DNA from: a candidate division KSB1 bacterium
GTDB lineage: Bacteria > Zhuqueibacterota > Zhuqueibacteria > Residuimicrobiales > Krinioviventaceae
Assembly: GCA_034521575.1 (NCBI GenBank)
Contig: JAXHMJ010000005.1
Location: 992,001-1,056,000, forward strand
Direction: 5' to 3'
Length of the DNA: 64,000 nucleotides
A program made the translations under genes and the position numbers. The notes under the pieces were generated by a model that was not told the origin of the DNA, did not search any database, and worked only from the letters and a program-made list of their open reading frames with translations. Below, piece after piece: positions 54,365 to 63,500 of the stretch (position 1 is its first letter; the number at the start of each line of letters is the position of its first letter).

Positions 54365-55669
54365 TCAGTCCTTTGACTTGACGCTATACGGATGCACCCA
54401 TGGTTTGCGATATTCGCGTCTGAGCTTTTCATTAGCACGGGTGTTATTGATGATTTGTTGATTCTGCGCATCCCAATTGATACGTTGATGCGCTTCCCAG
54501 GAGATCATACCAAGCTGCACTGTCGCCGTCGACAGAAAAGCATCCGCCACAGTGCAATCGGGCTGCCGTCTTGAGGCAACCGCATTCAGAAAATCCGCCA
54601 TGTGTCCTTTGGCTGAATCGGTTTTCACGTTGTGTTCCTCAGGTTCGGCACCTTTTTTATTGGATACAACCACCCATTTTCGGCCATTCACAAACAATGT
54701 ACCCTGTGTTCCATAGAAAAACATGCCGTTTGTGGGTTCACCCGGATACTCTTTCGCGCCCCAAAGCCGGTGCCGCCAGACCACAGGACAGGTTTCAAAC
54801 TCAAAATACGTGGTGAGTGTATCGGGAGTTGTAATTTGATCCTTTAAATGAATAATACCGCCGCTGGAATTCACAGAAAATGGCATATCTTCATCCAAAA
54901 TCAGCCGTATCGCATCAATCCAGTGAATACCCCAGTCCACCAGGTGACCATTGCCGTAGGCTTTTTCAAGGCGCCAGGCAATATGGCCGATGTTTGGACG
55001 GTAAGGCAATTTTGGCGCCGGTCCGCACCAGAACTCCCAGTCCAGGGATTCAGGCGGATTCTGAGGTTCGGTGTCGCGTATCGGCGCGTTGTAATGGATT
55101 TGCGTATCCACCTGAACCACATCTCCGATGGCCCCGCTCTGAATGGCATCCCGCGCCTGCAGAATCGCCTGACTCTGACGCCGCTGAAATCCGATCTGCA
55201 CGATAGAATCGCTGTTCTGTGCCGCTTCGACCATGACCTGGCCTTCGCGAATATCATAGGCCAGAGGTTTTTCACAGTAAATATCCAGGCCTTGCTCGAG
55301 TGCAGCCAGAAACGGCAGCGCGTGCCAATGCGGCGGCGTGGCAATGATCACCGCCTGCAGACCAGAGTGCTCCAGCAGTTCGCGGTAGTCTTGATACAGT
55401 TCCGGACGGCGGCCCTGATTCTCCTCGACTTTGTCCGCACTGTTTTTTAGATGCTCTGAATCTACATCGCACAAAGCCACACAGTTTACGCCTCCGACAT
55501 CAAATGCCTTGTTCAACACCAGCATACCGTACCACCCGCATCCGATCAAACCGATGTTCAACAATTCGGTTTGAGCGCCGGCCCGCTTGATAACTGCAGG
55601 GGCAACCAAACTTGCAGCGCCTGCTGCTCTGATAAATGTCCGTCGAGAAATATTTAAAAGCTTTTGCAT
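54365..55669 (-). CDS. Gfo/Idh/MocA-family oxidoreductase with Tat signal
   Basis: The start was set at ATG 55669 (MQKLLNISRRTFIRAAGAAS), giving 434 residues. The SRRTFI motif and hydrophobic stretch form a twin-arginine signal, so the folded, NAD(P)-loaded enzyme is exported. The nucleotide loop is NIGLIGCGWYGMLVL, followed by IIATPPHWHALPFLAAL and the catalytic EKPLAYD; LVDWGIHWIDAIRLIL is the C-terminal domain motif. Exported relatives act on glycosides or cleave glycosidic bonds by oxidation. It stands near the lyase and sulfatase remnants. Confidence 0.88.
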   Translation of the reverse strand: MQKLLNISRRTFIRAAGAASLVAPAVIKRAGAQTELLNIGLIGCGWYGMLVLNKAFDVGGVNCVALCDVDSEHLKNSADKVEENQGRRPELYQDYRELLEHSGLQAVIIATPPHWHALPFLAALEQGLDIYCEKPLAYDIREGQVMVEAAQNSDSIVQIGFQRRQSQAILQARDAIQSGAIGDVVQVDTQIHYNAPIRDTEPQNPPESLDWEFWCGPAPKLPYRPNIGHIAWRLEKAYGNGHLVDWGIHWIDAIRLILDEDMPFSVNSSGGIIHLKDQITTPDTLTTYFEFETCPVVWRHRLWGAKEYPGEPTNGMFFYGTQGTLFVNGRKWVVVSNKKGAEPEEHNVKTDSAKGHMADFLNAVASRRQPDCTVADAFLSTATVQLGMISWEAHQRINWDAQNQQIINNTRANEKLRREYRKPWVHPYSVKSKD

Positions 55670-55841
55670 ACGAAAAAGTCCTCCTGTTTTTGATGAAATA
55701 CATACTGATAACATACGAAAAAATCAGCATGCCTTCAACACTTGTTTTCATATACACAACCAATCGCCGCATATCTACAGTTAATTCAAAATGTAAACCT
55801 TTCCGCAAAAAAGATAAATCAAAATGACCGGGACATCCCGG

Positions 55842-56944
55842 CTACCGAACCAATATCATTTTACGCACGCTACGGCCCAAATCAGTTGTCAATTGATAGA
55901 AATAAACCCTGTGGAAGATCACCACCGGTGATCGACCATTCATAGGGAGGCGTTCCGCCGCGAACCGCATCGAGTTCAGCCCGGTAAGGCAGTTCTGCAT
56001 ATCCTGTGGGCAATTCCATAGTTCCCAGGCGCAGCAAAGCCGGATTCGTCCCATAGAGTCCCACCCGGTTATCTGCAGCTACGATTCCGTCAAATTGAAC
56101 ATAACAGGTCGTATCCGGACCCCAGTCCGGGGTATTGCCGCCGTGAAAGGTGGAAAAATAAATCCCGCCAACGCGTCCATTGTTGTTTTCAACGTCCGCA
56201 AAATTCACGCATATCGGAAATAGTTAGACGCGGTTCGCCGTCAATCCAGACTTTTAGCACACCATCGTCCTGTCCCGGTGTGCCCACATGCACATACTGC
56301 TCAATGCAGTGCCAGACGCCGGGGATTGCGCTGAAATTACAATCGATATCCTGTCCCCAGGTTTCCGCGCCCCATTTTTCGTTGCCGCTTTTCGGCACAT
56401 AGGCATAAACCACAATTCTCCCCTCCCGCCGCCACATAAACCGCAGAGTCCAGCCGTTGCTGCCGTCCGGTTGGTGGCCCCCGGAGCGTGCCCAGGAATC
56501 GCCGCCGCCCATGAGTCCGGGAAGCTTGCCGCCTTTTTGAAAATCAAATCCGGATCCAGTATTTCAGGCTAGACGCGCGCAGTAAACCGGACTCGAGCTG
56601 ACCGTCGGGCGACAGCGACAGACATATCCCGGAACACAATGGGAAACTGAGTCCCGGTTTCTCCCGGTCCAACGCCGCCTTGCGGATACTCGACGCGCAA
56701 TGAATGGCCGCCTTGAAAGGCATCAGGCATCACCGGTATTCGCATCCGCGCGATTATTCCAGGCAATGCCCCAGCTGTCCACCCAGGCGGAATTGTTATA
56801 CTGCTCTTCAAATCCGCCGAAAAAAATCAGATCATTCCGATCCGACAAACTATCTTCAACAGACTGAGCATCACCGCCGATTGCATATAGATTTCCGGCG
56901 GCAGTCAGGCACATCAGGAAAAACAATAAATAATTTTTTTTCAT
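55842..56944 (-). pseudogene. Broken PL14-like lyase with Ig and sorting domains
   Basis: A signal peptide (MKKNYLLFFLMCLTAAGNLY) starts the gene at 56944. The remainder lies in pieces in three frames, with breaks near 56740, 56545 and 56200. The middle reads SGGHQPDGSNGWTLRFMWRR, WHCIEQYVHVGTPGQDDGVL KVWIDG and GGIYFSTFHGGNTPDWGP, which is the polysaccharide lyase 14/alginate lyase-like domain. A putative Ig domain (YAELPYRAELDAVRGGTPPYEWS) and the last strand of a sorting domain (FYQLTTDLGRSVRKMILVR) follow. It must once have been an exported polysaccharide lyase; it is not functional as written. Confidence 0.8.
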
Positions 56945-56994
56945 ACGCTCTCCTTACCAAACCCTGCACATGATTTCAATCACAACATATTGAT

Positions 56995-58480
56995 CTATGA
57001 AACAAACACATAAATGTTTTCAGTCTCCAGCGTCACATGAACCGACACGCCCGATAAATCCAATTGCTGCAGCGGTCCATGCTGGCTGCTTACAACCGAG
57101 GCCACAGAACGCAATTGAGAGGGAACCGAGAAAGTGACTTCCGTTTTCGTCCCGCGGTTTAACAGAACAACAACCGCCTGGTGTTCAGACACTCGTGCAA
57201 ACGCCAGCACATTCTCATCCGCATAAAGCGGCACAAAGGCACCCCGGACCAGCGCCGGACATTCATTGCGCATCCAGATCATATGTTTGTAAAAAAAATG
57301 AATGCTGCTGGCTTGGTTCGTCTTGTCCCAGTCCATGGGCAGTACCGTTCTGCCGGGATCGCGTTCTTTTAACTTGAGCAAATCGACCCGGTCCCAGTCC
57401 ATGCCGTTGCGGTTATCCCGATCCTTTTTGCCCGGATGCAGTCCGATTTCATCACCGTAAAAAATCATAGGCACACCCGGATAGGTAAACTGCAGGGTAA
57501 CAGCCATTTTGAACAGATTCTCGTTGCCGTTCACTTCATAGGCCATTCGGTTGGTATCGTGTGTGCTGATGATATTCCAGCTGGCGTATAACTGAGGACG
57601 CGGATAGCTGTCGTACATATCGGATAAATGCTTTAAAAAAGTTTCAGCAGTCTCTACCCCGGTGAGATATTTGACCGTGGTGCCCAGGAACACATAATTC
57701 ATTACACCATCCAGCAATTCAGGACCCAGCCAGTCCCGGCCATAGGTTTCCACCACTTCACCGACCAGCATTCGATTTGAAAAACGGGGTTTCATAACTG
57801 ATTTTATATCCCGAATCACCGGTTTGCCCAGTTTTTCCGCCACATCCAGACGCCACCCATCAATGCCTTTGTTTAGCCAATACTTAACCACACTGTCGTC
57901 TCCTGCATACAGGGCACTGCGGACATCCGGATGCTTGTAATTCAGGACCGGCAGGGTTTCCACCCCCGCCCATTTGATAAAATAGCCGTCTTGGTTGCGT
58001 TTGTAATAATGTACAAACGGTTCAATCCCCTGTTCCGCGCGTTTGAACCACTCGTGATTGCAGCTGGTATGATTGAACACGCCGTCCAGGATCAATTTGA
58101 TGTCATGCTCATGGCAATCGGCAAGCAAAGCACGAAAATCATGCATAGATCCAAACTGCGGATCAATACGTTTGTAATTCAAGGTGTCGTATTTATGATT
58201 GCTCTCCGCCTCGAAAATCGGCGTCAGATAAAGCAGATTGATCCCCAAATCACTTAGGTATTCTCTAACCGCACGGCCCAGTGCCGGGCAAATCACCGCC
58301 GTAAAATCCATATCCATAACAATAATCATCAAACGGATCACTCCAGTTCAGATGCACAGGAGAACGGCCGTATACATCTGTATGACGGGAATAATCGGTT
58401 GCGCGGGAAAAGCTGTCGACAAAACACTGATAACCGATGCGTGTTTGCCCCCAGGACGTGAGAGCCTTATTATCAGTCAT
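56995..58480 (-). CDS. GH13 alpha-amylase/neopullulanase-like, frameshifted
   Basis: The N-terminal part from ATG 58480 (MTDNKALTSWGQTRIGYQCF; then FYGGDLPG) and the main part (RAVREYLSDLGINLLYLTPI) are joined by a small indel near 58275. About 495 residues. Catalytic motifs are DGVFNHT, GWRLDVAEKLG (nucleophile Asp), MLVGEVVE (acid Glu) and ISTHDTNRM. There is no signal peptide, so maltodextrins or cyclodextrins are probably cleaved in the cytoplasm. Upstream PL14-like and downstream MBL genes are not clearly in the same transcript. Confidence 0.9.
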
Positions 58481-58671
58481 AAATGCTAAATCCAATTTTT
58501 TCTATTCAGATTTTAATAACGTTTGATATTTTTTATTCTCCCTCATTATACATGATTTAAAAATTTACAACATTTTCAGTTGAAATCCAAATGCAACCTC
58601 ATGATAATCGTACAATCATCCGGCTTGTAATTTCGTGTTTGAATTTTAAAGAGTAATTGCTTATATTGAAA

Positions 58672-59406
58672 ATGATTTTCATTAACGGGAGATTCAATGT
58701 GCAAGCAAAAATTTGTTACGACAACACCGCCCTGCCGGGATTCCATGCCGGTTGGGGATTTTCCTGTCTGGTTGATCAAATTCTGTTTGATACCGGTGAA
58801 AAAGCGGCGCCGCTGTTTTCCAATATGGAAAAACTAAACATCGACCGGTCAAAAATCGAATCTGTGGTCATTTCGCATACCCACTGGGATCATACCGGCG
58901 GACTCTGGGAACTTTTAGATGAGCACCCCGGTTTGAATGTGTACGGTTGTCCCGGATTCAGCGACGAGTTTAAAAACAGAGTCGAACAGCACAAAGGCAT
59001 ATTCAAAGCATCAGAACCAGGCCAGACGATAGCCAAAAACATTCAGATTACCGGAGAGATTGCAAGTATTTACAAGGGCGTATCCATGCCGGAACAGGCC
59101 CTGATCATACCGGGAGATACAGGAATCAGTGTGATCACCGGCTGTTCACATCCGGGCATTCTCAATATATTGCGCCGTGCTCTGGCGGTCACCCGCGCAT
59201 CGCGTATTTCTCTGGTGTTCGGCGGTTTTCATATGATGAACGACAGTGAAAAAGAAATCGATCACGTTATCGATCAGTTTCAGGCCCTGCCCGTAGAGCG
59301 TGTAGGCGCCACCCATTGCACTGGAAATCAGGCGATAGCCATGTTTCAAAAGCGTTACGGCGATCAGTTTATCAAACTCGGATCCGGCCGCGCATTGGAG
59401 ATTTAA
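58672..59406 (+). CDS. MBL-fold metallo-hydrolase (ribofuranosylaminobenzene phosphate synthase-like)
   Basis: The start was set at ATG 58672 (MIFINGRFNVQAKICYDNTA); a TTG 15 bases upstream is possible. 244 residues. The metal motif is SHTHWDHTGGLWEL (HxHxDH), with CSHPGI and GGFHMM later, matching the dihydropterin-type MBL group. FHAGWGFSCLVDQ.LFDTG is the family start. The reaction is uncertain: some relatives hydrolyse a phosphate or ester, others have regulatory roles. The HD gene follows 10 bases after its stop. Confidence 0.85.
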   Translation: MIFINGRFNVQAKICYDNTALPGFHAGWGFSCLVDQILFDTGEKAAPLFSNMEKLNIDRSKIESVVISHTHWDHTGGLWELLDEHPGLNVYGCPGFSDEFKNRVEQHKGIFKASEPGQTIAKNIQITGEIASIYKGVSMPEQALIIPGDTGISVITGCSHPGILNILRRALAVTRASRISLVFGGFHMMNDSEKEIDHVIDQFQALPVERVGATHCTGNQAIAMFQKRYGDQFIKLGSGRALEI

Positions 59407-59416
59407 AGGGACACAA

Positions 59417-60226
59417 ATGAACATACACGATCATCTTCCGGACATGCAGAACTGGTTTCAAATCTATGCCGAGACCTATAAATTCGGCAGTCAGGATTTA
59501 CGCGAAAACACAATATTAAAACAAAACCACACCCGCAGAGTATGTAAAGAAATCCGTATGCTCGCAGAATCGCTGCATCTGTCAGATGAACAAAAGGCTC
59601 TGGCTGAAATCACCGCCCTGTTTCACGATGTCGGCCGCTTTGAACAGTATCTCCGCTACCACACGTTTCGCGATCATGTGTCCGACAATCATGCAGAACT
59701 GGGACTGCGCATTCTGCAGCGCTACGGTATTCTACAACGGCTGAGCTCGAACGACCGGTCGCTGATCACCCGCGCCATCCGTTATCACAACCGCGCCAAA
59801 CTTATAGAGGACGAAACACCGGAATGCCTGCTGTACGCCCGACTGCTGCGCGACGCCGACAAGCTGGATATTTATCATGTGGTCACCGAGTATTATCACC
59901 GCCGGGACGGCAAACGCAGCAACACCATCGAATTGGATCTGCCGGATACACCGGGGTGTTCCGATGCAGTCGTGGCGGATATCCGCGCCCATGAAATCGT
60001 GCATCACACGGGTATTCACAATTTGAATGATTTTAAACTGCTGCAGATGGGCTGGGTGTTTGATATCAATTTCTCAGCGACGCTGCAGGCCGTGCAGGAA
60101 CGGCAGTATCTGGAAAAGATTGCCAGAGCGCTCCCGCAGGACGAGCCATTCATCGGGTTATTCCGGGATATCAGAAAATACATTAAAAAGCGGAGCGATG
60201 CTGTTCTTAAAACAGCAAACGTTTAA
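59417..60226 (+). CDS. HD-domain phosphohydrolase
   Basis: 269 residues. The HD motif is H.TRRV followed by ITALFHDVGRFEQYLRYHTF RDHVSDNHAE, giving the divalent-metal H...HD...H set; DADKLDIYHV supplies the last Asp. Such proteins hydrolyse nucleotides or cyclic dinucleotides. It starts 10 bases after the MBL stop, and the two are probably co-transcribed. The domain has no fused sensor module. Confidence 0.88.
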   Translation: MNIHDHLPDMQNWFQIYAETYKFGSQDLRENTILKQNHTRRVCKEIRMLAESLHLSDEQKALAEITALFHDVGRFEQYLRYHTFRDHVSDNHAELGLRILQRYGILQRLSSNDRSLITRAIRYHNRAKLIEDETPECLLYARLLRDADKLDIYHVVTEYYHRRDGKRSNTIELDLPDTPGCSDAVVADIRAHEIVHHTGIHNLNDFKLLQMGWVFDINFSATLQAVQERQYLEKIARALPQDEPFIGLFRDIRKYIKKRSDAVLKTANV

Positions 60227-60378
60227 ATGTTTAATCGTTGAACAATATCATATCCTGTTCATTCTATACTCCTCTTTCCAAATTTATAAAGAAATTTGCA
60301 TATTATTGTAAATCTCATTTGCATTATTCAAAAGAATATTGTACATTTACCTGAAATAACCTTGCATCGAGGAGGCAG

Positions 60379-60972
60379 ATGCATCTCTATATTCTTTACG
60401 CGCACTCCGGCCGCAACACTTTTTGTCGGGCTGTTCTGGGCGCATTCAGACGGGGTCTTTCCGACAGCGGACACACATCCGAAATCCACGACCTGTGCCG
60501 AACCGATTCTAATTGCAGGCTGAACCCGGTTGAATACATCCGGGAAACCGGTCTTGAGCCCGAGGCTCCTGTTCCCGAGGACATCAAACGGGAACACGAA
60601 AGAATAGCCAAAGCAGACGCCCTGGGCTTTATTTATCCGTTGTGGTGGAGTGATGTTGCCGCTGTGCTGAAAGGCTGGTTTGACCGGGTTTGGACATATG
60701 GATATGCTTGCTTTTACGCTGCAGACAAACAGCGCACTACAAAAATTAATATCGCAAAGGCTGTTCTGCTGTGCTCCGCGGGACATACAGCAAAACACCT
60801 GGAAACAACCGGCATTGCTAAAAGTATGCGCCAAATTATGATTCAGGACCGGCTGTTGGGCGTGGGTGTAAAACACGCCGGGATGTCAATTCCGGGCGGT
60901 ATGATGCCGCATGATAACTCTTATCGAAAGCGCAATCTTGAAACGGCGTATTCGGTTGGAAAACAACTATGA
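60379..60972 (+). CDS. NAD(P)H quinone oxidoreductase-like flavoprotein
   Basis: 197 residues behind GAGGAGG. It opens LYILYAHSGRNTFCRAVL (flavin phosphate loop), with FIYPLWWSDVAAVLKGWFDR VWTYGYA in the middle and LLCSAGHTAKH later, the MdaB/KefF/NQO1 family pattern. It transfers two electrons from NAD(P)H to a quinone or other acceptor, using FAD or FMN. The GMSIPGGMMPH part is unusual but fits a lid region. It overlaps by four bases with the alternative start of the next gene. Confidence 0.85.
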   Translation: MHLYILYAHSGRNTFCRAVLGAFRRGLSDSGHTSEIHDLCRTDSNCRLNPVEYIRETGLEPEAPVPEDIKREHERIAKADALGFIYPLWWSDVAAVLKGWFDRVWTYGYACFYAADKQRTTKINIAKAVLLCSAGHTAKHLETTGIAKSMRQIMIQDRLLGVGVKHAGMSIPGGMMPHDNSYRKRNLETAYSVGKQL

Positions 60973-61034
60973 GTCGAGGTCATTTTATCCGGTCTGACCA
61001 ACCGGGCAACGTAAACAAACATGTGGGAGATGTC

Positions 61035-61706
61035 ATGAGCCGAAAATCAATCTGTGCAGTGCTGACGGGTGATATTATCCGTGCCAATCGACTTGACGAT
61101 CAGGAAATGAATAAAGTACGTTCCTGTCTGTCGGATGCTGTAACGCGTATGCAGGACTGGGACCGTATTTACGGCGGCCCGGATTTTTTTCGCGGCGACA
61201 GCTGGCAGCTGATGCTTACACAGCCGGACCTGGCGTTGCGGGTCGCGATTTACCTGCGCGCCGCCATGCGCGCCTCACGACTCTCGGATACTCGTATCGC
61301 CATCGGCCTGGGCCATGTCAACGATATGAACCCGGATCAAATTTCACAATCCACCGGCGAGGCGTTTTCGCTGTCCAAACGCGGACTTTATGACATGAAA
61401 ATTCATGTAAACATGACCGTCCAACTGCCGAAATCCTTGCAACTATTGTCCGACTGGGCGCCCCTGATGGTGCATCTCTGTGATGCGGTGATCAACCGCT
61501 GGACACGCCGCCAGTCCGAGATAGCCGGTTTGGCCCTGGATATCCAGAAACCCACACATGCCGAAATCGCAGAACAGTTGAGCACCAATATCACCCGGCA
61601 AGCTGTGAGCGATTCACTCAAAGCCACAAACTGGACCGTCATCCGGGATGCGGTATGCGAGTTTGAGAAAACACAATGGGAGTTTTTGTTAAATTCAAGC
61701 TCGTAA
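61035..61706 (+). CDS. SatD-like regulatory protein
   Basis: The ATG at 61035 (MSRKSICAVLTGDIIRANRL) follows GGGAGA by 4 bases and is the likely start; an ATG at 60969 overlapping the previous gene by 4 bases is also possible. About 223 residues. The SatD family start (LTGDII.S-like) and FFRGDSWQLMLTQPDLALRV AIYLRA resemble a cyclase-like fold; the C-terminal helices (EIAEQLSTNITRQAVSDSLK) may be a DNA-binding helix-turn-helix. Role unknown; SatD relatives are linked to other genes in stress-response operons. Confidence 0.55.
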   Translation: MSRKSICAVLTGDIIRANRLDDQEMNKVRSCLSDAVTRMQDWDRIYGGPDFFRGDSWQLMLTQPDLALRVAIYLRAAMRASRLSDTRIAIGLGHVNDMNPDQISQSTGEAFSLSKRGLYDMKIHVNMTVQLPKSLQLLSDWAPLMVHLCDAVINRWTRRQSEIAGLALDIQKPTHAEIAEQLSTNITRQAVSDSLKATNWTVIRDAVCEFEKTQWEFLLNSSS

Positions 61707-61760
61707 AATAATTCTACAAGCTTTCATAAAAAAAAAGATGATCAGGACATACAGCTATGG

Positions 61761-61786
61761 ACCTTGTAATATCAAGGTTATTTTTT
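61761..61786 (+). terminator. Weak rho-independent terminator
   Basis: ACCTTG and CAAGGT form a 6-bp stem around TAATAT, followed by TATTTTTT. It lies 55 bases after the SatD-like stop and probably ends that transcript. Confidence 0.5.
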
Positions 61787-61799
61787 CGGGAGACAGTCC

Positions 61800-62330
61800 T
61801 TGCAACCCCAGGACAACAGACTCGACAGCAAACAGCTTGCACAGGCTGCAAGTCTGCGGGTGGGAGCTGTTTCTGAAAGTATGATCGAAACCCTGCTTTC
61901 CAATGTAGAATCTTGTATTTCAAAGGATCACCGCTTGTCTATTCACAGTCGTTTGACGCCCGATCCAGTCTCAAAGATTTTCGATTTACCTCACCGAAAC
62001 AATGGGCCTGGGTCAGGGATGGCAGCGGTAACGGATTTTTACAAATCACAGAACGAAATGATTACCAGCCGCCGGTGCGCTCACCCCACTCGATAGCTGT
62101 GCTTGAAAAATTTCAGGTCAAAGACTTTACCCTGACCGTTCAAACAGCGTGATTGAAAAAAGACAACGTTATTTGAATCAAAACGCTTGAGGGATAAAAG
62201 CGGCTCTGCCCTTAATCATGTCAAGTGGACATCTCAGCATCGCGGTATTTGTGCGCAACTTTGCAATTATGGAAAAGAAGGGTTTAGATTTTAAATAGGT
62301 CCGGATTGAAGACAGGCTGGGTTTGGCCCG
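61800..62330 (+). pseudogene. Remnant of DUF1080-like secreted protein
   Basis: From about 61930 one frame reads SFDARSSLKDFRFTSPKQWA WVRDGSGNGFLQI and YQPPVRSPHSIAVLEKFQVK DFTLTVQTA, the N-terminal part of LamG/DUF1080-like glycan-binding or keto-disaccharide hydrolase proteins. It stops after this part. Further degraded text (SALNHVKWTSQHRGI) appears in another frame near 62200-62260. No start codon with a ribosome binding site is evident, and the C-terminus is lost. It is not functional as written. Confidence 0.6.
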
Positions 62331-63500
62331 CTATGATCCGTCATTTCCCGAAAACTCTATCCCATGCAGAGGAAAAATCAACCGTTTGACCCGCCGAATC
62401 AGCGTATCGATCACCGGATCTACAGCCTGCCGCTGTTCATCGGTCACCGGCATAACCCGGTCCTGCAGCCCGCCCATCCAGTCCGTGGATTCCAGCATCA
62501 CGCCGCCCAGGCCCAAATTCATATCGGATAACTCCTGGATATCCTCATTCATCACGCACCAGGCCAGAGACCAGGCGCGAACCGTATTTTCGACATTATA
62601 CCCGCCTCCGCCGCTGACCAGCAGCGGTTTGTTCAGCCCCATCAAATAATTCAGCACCTCAACGTAAACGTTGTTGGTCAACTGCATATGCGCCAGGGGA
62701 TCTCCGCTCAGAGCGTCCGCACCCAGTTCAAGGACAATAACATCAGCATTATAGGCTTGTATCAAAGGAACAGCCAGTTCATCAAAGCACCGCAACCAGG
62801 CCTCGTTATAGACATGGGCGGGCATCGGCATATTCACAGAATACCCTTCTCCGGGGCCTGTTCCGATTTCGGTCTCAAATCCCGTACCCGGGAACAGCAG
62901 TTCGCCGCTCTCATGCAGAGAGAGGGTCAATACATCATTACGGTTGTAGAAAAAATCCTGAACGCCGTCCCCGTGATGCACGTCAATATCCAGATAAAGA
63001 ACCCGTTGACCTTTTTCAGCAAGGTAATTGCAGGCAATCGCCACGTCATTGATATAACAAAACCCGGCCGCCAGCTCCGGTCCGGCATGGTGAAAACCAC
63101 CGGCCGGACTGAACGCGTATTTTGCTTTTTTAGCGAAAAGCATATCAGCGGCTTTAACCGTGCATCCGCAGGCCAAAGCGCCGTATTCGTACATTCCCTT
63201 AAACACCGGAACATCCGGACCGCCGATTCCCATTTTCAGCGCTTCAATATCCCAATCGCCTTTTTGGCATTTTAAAAGGGTATCCAGATAACGCCGGGTA
63301 TGGAACGTCTCGAGCAGCCGCCGGTCAGCCGGCTCTGCCTTTATCTCCTTACGTCCCGGGCCGGATAGCAATCCCATGGAATTCAGGGTTTTCCGGGTCT
63401 TTTGGGCGCGCTCGGTTTTGAACGGACAATCCGGTGGATAATGATGTTTTTCCAATTGTTTTGAATAAACAAAAATAACGTTTTGCTGCTTTGAACTCAC
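62331..63500 (-). CDS. acuC: AcuC-type histone deacetylase-like protein
   Basis: 389 residues, class I histone deacetylase fold. The catalytic pieces are FSPAGGFHHAGPELAAGFCY IND (active-site His pair), LYLDIDVHHGDGVQDFFY (zinc ligands), LTLSLHESGELLFPGTG and LELGADALSGDPLAHMQLT, with SGGGGYN (Gly loop) at the end. In Bacillus, AcuC deacetylates and re-activates acetyl-CoA synthetase. The gene overlaps the upstream GNAT gene by four bases (63497-63500), which suggests an acetylation/deacetylation pair. Confidence 0.92.
   Translation of the reverse strand: MSSKQQNVIFVYSKQLEKHHYPPDCPFKTERAQKTRKTLNSMGLLSGPGRKEIKAEPADRRLLETFHTRRYLDTLLKCQKGDWDIEALKMGIGGPDVPVFKGMYEYGALACGCTVKAADMLFAKKAKYAFSPAGGFHHAGPELAAGFCYINDVAIACNYLAEKGQRVLYLDIDVHHGDGVQDFFYNRNDVLTLSLHESGELLFPGTGFETEIGTGPGEGYSVNMPMPAHVYNEAWLRCFDELAVPLIQAYNADVIVLELGADALSGDPLAHMQLTNNVYVEVLNYLMGLNKPLLVSGGGGYNVENTVRAWSLAWCVMNEDIQELSDMNLGLGGVMLESTDWMGGLQDRVMPVTDEQRQAVDPVIDTLIRRVKRLIFPLHGIEFSGNDGS

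Noticed and set aside
54848-55450. Plus-strand frame of 200 codons over the Gfo/Idh/MocA gene
   Set aside because: The minus strand encodes all oxidoreductase motifs; the plus frame has none.
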